In this document: positions 1-9,369 of the stretch, piece after piece
Position numbering within the stretch: position 1 is the first letter of the stretch
How the letters are laid out: each line of letters starts with the position of its first letter
From: Chloroflexota bacterium
Lineage (GTDB): Bacteria > Chloroflexota > Dehalococcoidia > Lucifugimonadales > UBA3495
Length of the DNA: 32,590 nt
NCBI GenBank assembly: GCA_022566155.1
Contig: JADFJS010000004.1
Location: 1-32,590, forward strand
Direction: 5' to 3'
Program-made: the position numbers and the translations under genes
Notes under the pieces: generated by a model
Told to the model about the DNA's origin: nothing
Databases searched by the model: none
The model's input: only the letters and a program-made list of their open reading frames with translations

Positions 1-2
1 TG

Positions 3-89
3 GAAAGGCTGATCGAATACATCAAGACCTTCCCCAACGTAGAGTTCATGCGCGCCATCGACGTGGCCGAGATGTGGGCCGAACGGTAG
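3..89 (+). CDS. C-terminal fragment of a polysaccharide deacetylase-like protein (5' end outside the window)
   Basis: Open frame from the window edge: ERLIEYIKTFPNVEFMRAIDVAEMWAER*; resembles the C-terminus of polysaccharide deacetylase/allantoinase-like proteins. Confidence 0.5.
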   Translation, partial: ERLIEYIKTFPNVEFMRAIDVAEMWAER

Positions 90-160
90 AAGCCAATCCG
101 ATAAACAAATCCTGAGCGCAATCTCTGGAGAGGGTAGGCTCAAGGCCAAAGGAGAACCTA

Positions 161-463
161 ATGCCAAAACCGCATGACCGGGGTAGTTGGCCCACCGATG
201 AGCCCATAGACCGGGACGAGCACCCCCACGCGGACTGGGAGCTAAGGGTTCATGCCCTGCACCAGGTCCTGGGCCGTAAAGGGCTGCGGCGGACCGACGA
301 GTTGCGCCGCGCCATCGAGAGCCTGGATTCGGACACTTATCAGTCTCTCAGCTACTACGAGAGGTGGACGGCGGCCCTGGAGATCCTGGTCGTGGAAAAA
401 GGAATACTGTCCACCGAAGAGATCGACCAGAAGATGGCCGATCTGGCAAGCGTGGGCCGGTAG
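161..463 (+). CDS. Nitrile hydratase beta subunit N-terminal-half-like protein (ScnB/thiocyanate hydrolase beta-like)
   Basis: 100 aa ORF with the motif SYYERWTAALEILVVEKGILSTEEIDQKM typical of the NHase beta N-terminal domain; immediately upstream of the beta C-terminal half and alpha subunit. Confidence 0.8.
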   Translation: MPKPHDRGSWPTDEPIDRDEHPHADWELRVHALHQVLGRKGLRRTDELRRAIESLDSDTYQSLSYYERWTAALEILVVEKGILSTEEIDQKMADLASVGR

Positions 464-471
464 GGACAGGC

Positions 472-777
472 ATGGCTCAAACAAACCGCTATCGACCCGG
501 CGACCGGGTGCGGGTGCGGGTAGACTCGCCAACCCACCACTTTCGCACTCCAACCTACATCCAGGGCAAACAGGGCCAGGTGGTGGCCCTTTGCGGGACG
601 TTTTCCAACCCGGAATCCCTGGCCCACGGTGGGTCGGGCCTGCCTAAAATACCCCTGTACCGGGTGGAATTCCCCCAGACCGAGGTGTGGGCCGAATACC
701 ACGGCCCCGCAGCCGACACAGTGTTGGTCGACATCTACGAGCACTGGCTGGACCCTGCCAATCAGGAGGTACGATGA
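472..777 (+). CDS. Nitrile hydratase beta subunit C-terminal-half-like protein (ScnA/thiocyanate hydrolase alpha-like)
   Basis: MAQTNRYRPGDRVRVR...HFRTPTYIQGKQGQV...LYRVEF...VWAEYHGPAADTVLVDIYEHWL, typical of the SH3-like NHase beta C-terminal domain; overlaps the next start codon. Confidence 0.85.
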   Translation: MAQTNRYRPGDRVRVRVDSPTHHFRTPTYIQGKQGQVVALCGTFSNPESLAHGGSGLPKIPLYRVEFPQTEVWAEYHGPAADTVLVDIYEHWLDPANQEVR

Positions 778-1421
778 CGGAAGCCCATGACGGCCATCAG
801 CACCCCGGCATAGACGGAGATGACGGACAAACCTATTACGCCCGCCGCGCCCAGGCTATAGAGGCGCTGCTGGTGGCAAAAGGAATCTGCACCACCGGCG
901 AGGTCCAGCTTGCGATGGAACAGGTGGAGGCCCGCTCGCCGGCCGACGGCGCCCGCGTTGTGGCCCACGCCTGGGTTGACGCCGGATTCAAGACTCGCCT
1001 GCTGTCCGATCCCATACCGGCCCTGGCCGAGCTGGGATACGCATTGGCGGAGACCACCACCCAGCTAGAAGTGGTGGAGAACACCGATGAGGTCCACCAC
1101 CTGGTCGTGTGCACCCTTTGCTCTTGCTACCCAAGCACGCTACTGGGCAGGCCCCCAGACTGGTACAAGAGCCTTGCCTACCGCTCCCGGGCCGTGGCCG
1201 ACCCCCGCGGCGTCATGCGCGAGTTTGGGCTGAATGTGGCGGAGGAGGTCAAGGTCCGGGTCCTGGACAGCACGGCGGACCTGCGCTACCTGGTTCTCCC
1301 CCGGCGGCCCGCCGGAACGGAGGGGTTGAGTGAGGAGGAGCTGGCCAAGCTGGTTACCCGGGACTGCATGATCGGAGTCACCGACGCCCTGAGCCCGGTT
1401 TCGATGGCCTCTTCCGCATAA
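774..1421 (+). CDS. Cobalt-type nitrile hydratase alpha subunit / thiocyanate hydrolase gamma-like
   Basis: VVCTLCSCYP metal-binding claw motif (cysteines at 1110-1130), then PPDWYKSLAYRSR...VRVLDSTADLRYLVLPRRPAGTEGLSEEELAKLVTRDCMIGV, the NHase alpha signature. VCTLCSC is the Co-type variant. Confidence 0.92.
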   Translation: MTEAHDGHQHPGIDGDDGQTYYARRAQAIEALLVAKGICTTGEVQLAMEQVEARSPADGARVVAHAWVDAGFKTRLLSDPIPALAELGYALAETTTQLEVVENTDEVHHLVVCTLCSCYPSTLLGRPPDWYKSLAYRSRAVADPRGVMREFGLNVAEEVKVRVLDSTADLRYLVLPRRPAGTEGLSEEELAKLVTRDCMIGVTDALSPVSMASSA

Positions 1422-1537
1422 CCGATGCCAGGCGGCGAGAGACGTTACAGCGGTCCTAACCTCGCGTTTTGCTCGATCCTCCGTCCGATGCCGATGCGGC
1501 GAAGAACCGATCTAGGCGCAGGTTCTCGAGTGGTTAC

Positions 1538-2350
1538 TCAGTCTCTGCGGCCCAATAGCCGGGTGGGCAGGTCACCCAGGAATAGCTCTACATCCCCCAT
1601 ATCCTCGGAACCGCCCATGCCTGGGCGCAGTGGCGTAACGGATATGCGGTTGTTCTTCAGCGCCCAGATATCCGTGTCTTCAGCAGGGTTGCCGGGGATC
1701 GGGCGGTTGCGGGCGATCCAGTACCGTTTGTCCGCTCCGGCGCTCTCCTGGCGTACCGACTCCCCATAGGAGCGGTCGCCCAGCCGGGTAACCTGAACGC
1801 CGGAGATCTGATCCACGGCCAGATTGGGCACGTTTATGTTCAGAAAATAGCTGGAGTCCGGCGGATCGTCCCTCAACCGTTGGCCCAGGTATTGAAGAAA
1901 CTGGGCCGCGACTTCCAAGTGAGGGTTCTGCACCGCGCCGACGGATATGGCGACGGTGGGGAACCCGCGCACGTAGGCCTGTACCGCCCCTCCAACCGTG
2001 CCCGAAACCATCACATCCCACCCCAGGTTGGAGCCAGGGTTTATCCCGGAAACCACCAGGTCCACCGACCCAACGATGCTTTCCAGGGCCAAAACGCAGC
2101 TATCCGCGGGCGTCCCTTCCACGGCGTAGACGGTTACCGAGTTTGGGGCATCACCGTCCTCGGCAAGGTATGTTTGCGCCGGAACTTCCCGCACGCGCAC
2201 CGGAGCGTGGAGGGTCAGGGCGGTGCCCACCCCGCTCTGCTGCCGGTCGGGGGCCACGACGAACACGTCTCCCACCTGGCGCAAAGCACGGGCAGCCGCC
2301 CATAAGCCTGGTGCGTCAACGCCGTCGTCGTTGATTAGCAGGATTTTCAA
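1538..2350 (-). CDS. surE: 5'/3'-nucleotidase SurE
   Basis: MKILLINDDGVDAPGLWAAARAL...VVAPDRQQSGVGTALTL...VVSGINPGSNLGWDVMVSGTVGGA, SurE signature. Confidence 0.95.
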   Translation of the reverse strand: MKILLINDDGVDAPGLWAAARALRQVGDVFVVAPDRQQSGVGTALTLHAPVRVREVPAQTYLAEDGDAPNSVTVYAVEGTPADSCVLALESIVGSVDLVVSGINPGSNLGWDVMVSGTVGGAVQAYVRGFPTVAISVGAVQNPHLEVAAQFLQYLGQRLRDDPPDSSYFLNINVPNLAVDQISGVQVTRLGDRSYGESVRQESAGADKRYWIARNRPIPGNPAEDTDIWALKNNRISVTPLRPGMGGSEDMGDVELFLGDLPTRLLGRRD

Positions 2351-2361
2351 GCGGCAGGACC

Positions 2362-3246
2362 TTAGTGGTGGGCTAGCCCGATGGCATGCATCAGCGCGTG
2401 CCGGGTCTCTACGGCAGCCATGGCCTTCCGGTAGTCGGCCGAGGCATAGAAGTCACCCATGAGACTGCCGCTCAGGTCGTTGGCTACCAGATCGGCCGCC
2501 GCTCTGACGGACTCGGCGTTTAGCTGCTGGCCCACCAGGGCGCTTTCCACCGATGACGCCCGAATCGGGTTGGGCACCATCCCGCCCACGGCGATACTGG
2601 CCGCGGTACAACGATCATTCTCCACGGTGATGACAACCGATGCGCCGACCACGGCGTAGAATGACGCCGGGTGGGCCATCTTGGCGTACTCCGCAAGCTG
2701 GTTGGAATTCAGACGGGGCACCTCGATCGCCGTCAGTACCTCGTTCTCTTTCAAGTCCGTCTCGAATAAGCCCTTGAAAAAGTCGCTGGCGTTGACGGTT
2801 CGGGTGGCTCTGTGGGTGATGCCCCCCGGACCCTGTATAACGAAGCGGGCATTCAGGGCGGTCAACACGGTTGGCCAGTCGGAAGCCGGGTCGGAGTGGA
2901 CCACGTTTCCGCCGATGGTGCCCCGGTTTCTGACCTGTGGGTCACCGATCCCTTCAGCCGCCTCGGCCACAACCATGCAGGCATTCTGAATGTCTTGAGA
3001 GGCGGCGATCTCCTGATGGGTGGTCAAGGCCCCGATGGTCACCGTGCCGTCGTTGACCGTGATTCCCTTCAGTTCGGAGATCCCACCGATGTCGATCAGC
3101 GCCGTTGGGTTGGCCAAGCGCATCTTGAGCATTGGGAGCAGGCTGTGACCTCCGGCCAGGAGCTTGGCGTCCGGGTACTGGCCAAGCATCTGGATAGCCT
3201 CCGCCACCGAAGACGCCTTATGATAGTCGAATTCTGCCGCGTACAT
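2362..3246 (-). CDS. FAD-binding subunit of a xanthine dehydrogenase/CO dehydrogenase-family hydroxylase (CoxM-like)
   Basis: AGGHSLLPMLKMRLANP and RNRGTIGGNVVHSDPASDWP FAD-binding motifs; adjacent to the large subunit. Confidence 0.92.
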   Translation of the reverse strand: MYAAEFDYHKASSVAEAIQMLGQYPDAKLLAGGHSLLPMLKMRLANPTALIDIGGISELKGITVNDGTVTIGALTTHQEIAASQDIQNACMVVAEAAEGIGDPQVRNRGTIGGNVVHSDPASDWPTVLTALNARFVIQGPGGITHRATRTVNASDFFKGLFETDLKENEVLTAIEVPRLNSNQLAEYAKMAHPASFYAVVGASVVITVENDRCTAASIAVGGMVPNPIRASSVESALVGQQLNAESVRAAADLVANDLSGSLMGDFYASADYRKAMAAVETRHALMHAIGLAHH

Positions 3247-3257
3247 TTCTTATCCCC

Positions 3258-5603
3258 CTATCCGCGCTGATGGATGGCCCGCCACACCTTCTCCGATGTC
3301 AGCGGCATATCCAGGTGAGTTACGCCCAAGGGCTTTAACGCGTCGAGAACGGCATTGTATATAGTGATGGTAGACGCGATGGTCCCTGTCTCTCCGATCC
3401 CTTTGACCCCCAGTGGGTTGTGCGGCGATGGGGTTACCGTGGAGAGGGTTTCGATGTCGGGGAGCATGTGGGCCCGCGGTAGCGCGTAGTCCATCATGGA
3501 GCCGGTGAGCAGCTGGCCATTATCGTCATACACCGCTCCCTCCCACAGGGCCTGGCCCGCCCCCTGTACCACTCCTCCGTGCACCTGGCCCGCCACGATC
3601 ACCGGATTTATCTGCGGGCCGCAGTCATCCACCGCCAAATAGCTCCGCAACTCGATGTGGCCATTCTCCGGATCCACCATCACCACCGCCACGTGGGTGC
3701 CGAAGGGATAGGTGAAGTTTGGCGGATCATAAAAGGCGCTGGCCTCCAGTCCCGGCTCCATACCTTCGGGCATGTCATATGCCAAGTTGGCCATGAGCGC
3801 GATGTCCTGGATGGTCTTGCTCTGGTCGGGCGAGCCGCGTACGAAGAACTTTCCGTCTTCGTATTCGATGTCCGCCTCGGCGGCCTCCAGCAGGTGGGCA
3901 GCCAGGGCCTTGCCCTTGTCCCGGATTTTCCGGGCGGCGAGGGCAACGGCGACTCCTCCGACAGCGGTGGTACGGCTGCCGTAGGTGCCCCATCCCTGGG
4001 GAGTAGTGTCGGTGTCACCGTGGATCACCTCGATGTCATCCACCGCCACGCCCAGCTCGTCGGACAGTATCTGGGCGAAGGTGGTCTCCTCCCCCTGGCC
4101 GTGGGGCGAGGTGCCCACGAATATGTTGACCGTACCGGTGGGGTGAAAGCGGATGGTAGCGCTCTCCCACAGGCCGGCGCCAAACCCCACGGCGTGGGCC
4201 ACCTGGGAAGGGCCAAGTCCGCAGATTTCGCAGTAGCAGGTGACGCCGATGCCCATATATTGGTTGCTCTCCCTGAGCCGGGCTTGCTCCTCACGAAGCT
4301 GCTGATAGTTGACGTGTTCCAGGGCCATATCTAAGGTCAACTCGTAGTCTCCGCTGTCGTAAGTGATGCCCATGGCTACGTCGTGTCCGTCCTCGAACTT
4401 GGGAATCAGGTTGCGGCGTCGTACCTCCACCGGGTCCAGACCCAGCTCATCGGCCAGGAGGTTGACCAACCTCTCAAGCAGGAAGGTCGCTTCCGGACGG
4501 CCGGCGCCTCGATAGAGGTCCACGGGAGTGGTGGTAGTGAAGACGCCGTAGATGTCCGCTTTGACGTTGGGGATATCGTAGGTGCCGGCGTAGATCAGGC
4601 CGTGGAGAATCGTGGGAATGCCGGTAGCCGCCGTGGACAGGTAGGCGCCCATGGCCGCATAGACCTTGGTCCGGAGCCCGGTGATCTTGCCCTCCCTGGT
4701 CGCCGCCAACTCCACGTACTCGACGTGATCCCGCCCGTGTATCGTGGCTTGGTAATTCTCCGACCGGGTCTCGGTCCACTTGACCGGCCGGCCCAACCGC
4801 ATGGAGCAGAAGCACGCGATCATTTCATCGGCGTATATCGGCGTCTTGCTGCCGAAGCCTCCGCCCACTTCGGGAGCGATGACCCTGATCTTGTGCTCCG
4901 GTACGCCGGTTACCAGGAACGTGACGAACCGGCAGATGTGGGGGTTCTGGCTGCTGCTCCACAGCGTCAGCTCACCAGTCGCACTTAGCCAGGTTGCAAC
5001 CGCAGAGCGGGGCTCTATCGCGTTGGGGATGAGCTTCTGCTGGATTATCGTTTCCCGAACCACAACCTCGGCCGAGCTGAAGGCGGCGTCGGTGTCACCA
5101 CCGGACGCTACCCAATGGAAGGCCTGGTTGTTGGGGGCATCTTCATGGAGCTGTGGGGCGCCATCTTGCATGGCCGCCTCGGGGTTGACCACCGCGGGCA
5201 AGGTCTCGTAGTCAACATTGATGAGGTCGATGGCATCCTCGGCCTGGTAGCGGCTTTCCGCCACCACCACCGCCACCGCGTCGCCCACGTAGCGGACCAC
5301 GTCCTTGGCTATGGCCGGATGGGGCACAGTTTTGACGTCCGAGTCGGGAACTACCCAGGCGCAGGGTATGGGATTGAGCACCCCATCGGTGTCGGCGCCG
5401 GTATAGACCGCTACTACGCCGGGCGCCGACAGGGCGGCACTGGTGTCGACGCTTCTGATTCTGGCGTGGGCGTGGGGGCTTCGCTTGATGGCGGCGTAGG
5501 CCATATGCTGAAGCTTGATGTCATCGGTGTAGGTGGCCTGCCCGGTGATCAGCCGGGGGTCTTCCCGCCGGCGGATGCCGGAGCCGAAAATTCTGGAAGT
5601 CAT
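3258..5603 (-). CDS. Molybdopterin-binding large subunit of a xanthine oxidase-family hydroxylase (form II CoxL-like, active-site loop YRGAGR)
   Basis: 781 aa; GSGIRRREDPRLITGQATYTDDI start, EVGGGFGSK, VDLYRGAGRPEATF, and C-terminal GVKGIGETGTIAS with the conserved Glu. Confidence 0.94.
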   Translation of the reverse strand: MTSRIFGSGIRRREDPRLITGQATYTDDIKLQHMAYAAIKRSPHAHARIRSVDTSAALSAPGVVAVYTGADTDGVLNPIPCAWVVPDSDVKTVPHPAIAKDVVRYVGDAVAVVVAESRYQAEDAIDLINVDYETLPAVVNPEAAMQDGAPQLHEDAPNNQAFHWVASGGDTDAAFSSAEVVVRETIIQQKLIPNAIEPRSAVATWLSATGELTLWSSSQNPHICRFVTFLVTGVPEHKIRVIAPEVGGGFGSKTPIYADEMIACFCSMRLGRPVKWTETRSENYQATIHGRDHVEYVELAATREGKITGLRTKVYAAMGAYLSTAATGIPTILHGLIYAGTYDIPNVKADIYGVFTTTTPVDLYRGAGRPEATFLLERLVNLLADELGLDPVEVRRRNLIPKFEDGHDVAMGITYDSGDYELTLDMALEHVNYQQLREEQARLRESNQYMGIGVTCYCEICGLGPSQVAHAVGFGAGLWESATIRFHPTGTVNIFVGTSPHGQGEETTFAQILSDELGVAVDDIEVIHGDTDTTPQGWGTYGSRTTAVGGVAVALAARKIRDKGKALAAHLLEAAEADIEYEDGKFFVRGSPDQSKTIQDIALMANLAYDMPEGMEPGLEASAFYDPPNFTYPFGTHVAVVMVDPENGHIELRSYLAVDDCGPQINPVIVAGQVHGGVVQGAGQALWEGAVYDDNGQLLTGSMMDYALPRAHMLPDIETLSTVTPSPHNPLGVKGIGETGTIASTITIYNAVLDALKPLGVTHLDMPLTSEKVWRAIHQRG

Positions 5604-5606
5604 GTC

Positions 5607-6080
<474 letters not shown>

Positions 6081-6268
6081 ATTCCCCCCCAACCGGCTGG
6101 ATACCTATATATAAACCGGAAAAATCACCGGCTTGAACGCACCGGAGTATATACGCGCGCCTAGCCGGAGTCAACGGATTCGCCAGCTTGCGCAACCACC
6201 GGCGCTGAGCCTATCATGCAGGTGTCCCAAGCTTTCCGCCGAGAGCTGTTCGCTGGAGTATAACTTCC

Positions 6269-7576
6269 ATGTTTCCACAAACCGTATTCCCCGAAACTGC
6301 CCGCATCAACGAGGACGGCCAGCTACTCATCGGCGGCTGCAACACCCTGGAACTGGCCGATCAGTACGGTACCCCTGTGTACGTGCTGGACGAGGTGACC
6401 CTGCGCGCCCGTTGCCGCAGCTTCGTCCAGGAGTTCCAGCAACGCCATGCCGCGTCCCAGATAGTGTACGCGGCCAAAGCTTACATCAACCCGGCGCTGG
6501 CCCAGATATTCGACCAGGAGGGTCTGGGCCTGGATGTGGTCTCCGGCGGTGAGTTGGCTATCGCCAGGGCAGCCGGCTTTCCCCTGGAGCGGGTGTATTT
6601 TCACGGGAACAACAAGGGCCCCGAGGAGCTGGCCGAGGCTGTCGCGCAAGGCATTGGACGGGTGGTGGTGGACAGCTTCCACGAGCTGGAGCTGCTGGAC
6701 CGGATAGCCGCCGATGCCGGCAAGGTACAGGACATACTCCTGCGGGTGTCGCCTGGCATCGACCCTCACACCCACTCGCACACCACTACCGGTATCCTCG
6801 ACTCCAAGTTCGGCATCCCCATCGAGACCGGAGACGCCGCCGCGGCCATCCGGCAGGCCCTTGCCGCCAGTAACCTGAAGCTCCAGGGACTGCACTTTCA
6901 TCTGGGTTCGCCCATTTTCGAGTTGGAACCATACCGCGCCGCCACCGAGCTGGTGCTGCGATTCGCCGCCGGGTTCCGCGAAGAAGGCCTGGAGCTCCGA
7001 GAGTTCAGCCCCGGCGGTGGCTTCGCCATCGCATACACTCGCGACCAGAAGCCCCCGGAGGTTGGCGAGTACGCCGAAACCATCGTGTCCACCATGATTT
7101 CCACCTGCCGGGACCTGGATATGGCGCTCCCTCAGCTGATCATAGAACCGGGCCGCTCCATCATCGGGCCGGCCGGGGTAGCGCTGTACCGGGTCGGTGT
7201 CATTAAAGACATTCCCGGCGTACGCAAGTACGTGTCGGTGGACGGCGGCATGGGAGACAACATCCGCCCCGCCCTATACCAGGCGGTCTACGAGGTAGTT
7301 GCCGCCGGAATGGCCGACCGGGAGCCGGAGGAGAAGGTAACGATTGCCGGCAAGTATTGCGAGTCCGGAGACCTGCTGGCCACCGACATAATGCTGCCCA
7401 GGGTTGGGGCAGGGGATATCATCGCCATCCCAGCCGCCGGGGCCTATTGCCCATCCATGGCCAGCAACTACAACCTGAATCCCCGCCCGCCCATCATATT
7501 GGTGAAAGACGGGGAAAGCCGGCTCATCCGCCGCCGCGAGAGCTACCAGGACATGATGCTCTGCGACGTGATTTAA
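6269..7576 (+). CDS. lysA: Diaminopimelate decarboxylase
   Basis: PLP-dependent decarboxylase fold III motifs: YGTPVYVLDE, YAAKAY, SGGELAIARAAGFP, HFHLGSPI, EPGRSIIGPAG, CESGDLLATDI, GAYCPSMASNYN. Confidence 0.95.
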   Translation: MFPQTVFPETARINEDGQLLIGGCNTLELADQYGTPVYVLDEVTLRARCRSFVQEFQQRHAASQIVYAAKAYINPALAQIFDQEGLGLDVVSGGELAIARAAGFPLERVYFHGNNKGPEELAEAVAQGIGRVVVDSFHELELLDRIAADAGKVQDILLRVSPGIDPHTHSHTTTGILDSKFGIPIETGDAAAAIRQALAASNLKLQGLHFHLGSPIFELEPYRAATELVLRFAAGFREEGLELREFSPGGGFAIAYTRDQKPPEVGEYAETIVSTMISTCRDLDMALPQLIIEPGRSIIGPAGVALYRVGVIKDIPGVRKYVSVDGGMGDNIRPALYQAVYEVVAAGMADREPEEKVTIAGKYCESGDLLATDIMLPRVGAGDIIAIPAAGAYCPSMASNYNLNPRPPIILVKDGESRLIRRRESYQDMMLCDVI

Positions 7577-7702
7577 AGCAGTGAGCAGTCGAAGATCAGC
7601 GGTAAGCTACCTGGCTAAATGCTGATAGCAACAGCAAGAATACGACGTTCTGCATTATACCTTTCGCCGCAGAGTCCAGGCGGCGGGTCAGAGGGGCGAG
7701 AA

Positions 7703-7888
7703 ATGGCATCCGCAAAAGAACAAATGGCAAAAATCGTTCAGGAGCAACCCGATGATAGCTCCTATGATGAAATTCTTCGGGAGTTGGCATTGGCCCGCAT
7801 GATTGAGCGTGGATTGGCGGATTCCTATGCCGGTCGCACCATCAGTGATGATGAAATGAGCCGTAGAATCAGGACATGGCGCAAATAA
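7703..7888 (+). CDS. Putative antitoxin of a ParE/RelE-type module
   Basis: 61 aa protein MASAKEQMAKIVQEQPDDSSYDEILRELALARMIERGLADSYAGRTISDDEMSRRIRTWRK; overlaps the toxin start by 13 nt. Confidence 0.75.
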   Translation: MASAKEQMAKIVQEQPDDSSYDEILRELALARMIERGLADSYAGRTISDDEMSRRIRTWRK

Positions 7889-8172
7889 GCTGGACGGTCG
7901 AAGCAGAGCGATGGCTTCGGGACATTTACGACTACATTGCTGAAGATAACCCAGAAGCAGCGACTCGCGTCATCCGGGGTATTATCCAAGAGGTACAGAT
8001 ATTACGCCGCTTCCCAGAACTGGGGCATAGATACGATCGACACCCGGATCAGCAAATTCGCATTCTGTTATACGGGCACTACAGGATTGCCTATCTCATC
8101 AAGTCTCATAGCGATATTGACGTCTTAGGTGTGTTCCACGGCGCACTAGACATCGACCGCTACCTGTTTTAG
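7876..8172 (+). CDS. ParE/RelE-family toxin
   Basis: WTVEAERWLRDIYDYIAEDNPEAATRVI...FPELGHRY...IRILLYGHYRIAYLI...DVLGVFHGALD, characteristic RelE/ParE pattern. Confidence 0.88.
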   Translation: MAQISWTVEAERWLRDIYDYIAEDNPEAATRVIRGIIQEVQILRRFPELGHRYDRHPDQQIRILLYGHYRIAYLIKSHSDIDVLGVFHGALDIDRYLF

Positions 8173-8286
8173 CGCTTGGCCGACCGTGCACGTGAGCGGG
8201 TCCACTTGCTCGCCCTGCCCTAGGGTATACTGAAAGAACGCTCAGGTCAGCCTCAAAGTATGCAGGCCGACCGCCCGGGATTAGTT

Positions 8287-9369
8287 ATGTGGCAAATATA
8301 CGGCCAAGACCATATTCTCCGCCAGCTGGAGCCGGCCCTGGCGGGGGACCATCTATCCCACGCCTACCTGCTGGTTGGCCCGCCCCATGTGGGTAAGATG
8401 ACCCTGGCCTTAAACCTGGCCCAAAGCGTTAACTGTCTAGAGGGCCCCGGTGTGCCCTGCGGCGCCTGTACGCAGTGCTCCCGCATCGCCGCGGGGCACC
8501 ATGCCGACGTTCGCATCGTGGCCGTTGGCCGCCGCGATACGACCGGTGAATCGGATGACGGCTCAGGGCGCGCCGATACCCCCGCCGATTCCGACGAAGC
8601 CGCGCGGCCAGCTCAGAGCACCGTCATACATATAGACGACGTCAGAGACGTATTGCATCAGGTCAATCTGAAACCCTTCGAGGGTTCCCGGATCGTTGTG
8701 ATATTCGACGGCGCCGAATCCCTGAGCGAGGCGGCGGCCAACGCCCTGCTAAAAACCTTGGAAGAGCCGCCGCCCCAAGTTCTGATCCTGTTGCTCACCA
8801 CCAACGAAGAATCTTTACCTTCCACCGTCCTCTCGCGATGTCAGCGGCTGGTTCTTCTGCCGCTGTCCCAGATACAGCTTGCGGAAAGGCTGGTGGCGGA
8901 CCATCAAGCCGGGGCCGAAGAAGCACAGCGCCTGGCCCGATTATCGCGCGGCTGCCTGGGTTGGGCCATCGGCGCCCTGGAAGACCCACAGGTGTTGGAA
9001 CAAAGGGAGGCCGAGCTAGATCGGCTCAGGGAGGCTTGCGAGGCGGGGATTTCACTGAGATTCGGCTACGCCGCCGAGCTGGCCACCCTGTTCTCCAAAG
9101 ACCGGGAAGCCACCATCCAGCTCTTGTACCTGTGGTTGCGCTGGTGGCGCGACCTGATGCTGATCAAGGAAGGCGTCCAGGAATTTGTTACAAACGAAGA
9201 CCAGCTCAGCGAGCTAAATCTTCAGGCCACCCAACTCACTACCGGGCGGATCGTTCAAGTCATCAAGAGGGTGATCCACACCATTGAAGCCCTGGATCAC
9301 AACGCAAACGCCAAGCTAACTCTGGAGGCATTGATGGTGGGTCTGCCCAGAATGAAGGCACAGATATGA
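8287..9369 (+). CDS. holB: DNA polymerase III delta' subunit
   Basis: MWQIYGQDHILRQLEPALAGDHLSHAYLLVGPPHVGKMTLALNLAQSVNC..., cysteine-rich zinc module CGACTQC, ALLKTLEEPPPQVLILLLTTNEESLPSTVLSRCQRL. An ORF start at 8260 is possible. Confidence 0.88.
   Translation: MWQIYGQDHILRQLEPALAGDHLSHAYLLVGPPHVGKMTLALNLAQSVNCLEGPGVPCGACTQCSRIAAGHHADVRIVAVGRRDTTGESDDGSGRADTPADSDEAARPAQSTVIHIDDVRDVLHQVNLKPFEGSRIVVIFDGAESLSEAAANALLKTLEEPPPQVLILLLTTNEESLPSTVLSRCQRLVLLPLSQIQLAERLVADHQAGAEEAQRLARLSRGCLGWAIGALEDPQVLEQREAELDRLREACEAGISLRFGYAAELATLFSKDREATIQLLYLWLRWWRDLMLIKEGVQEFVTNEDQLSELNLQATQLTTGRIVQVIKRVIHTIEALDHNANAKLTLEALMVGLPRMKAQI

Noticed and set aside
3579-4334. 251-aa plus-strand ORF
   Set aside because: Antisense to the well-supported CoxL gene; GC-rich shadow ORF with no family-like motifs.
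4498-4520. Possible true (form I) CO dehydrogenase active site
   Set aside because: The loop reads YRGAGR, not AYxCSFR, so a CO-oxidising assignment is not supported.
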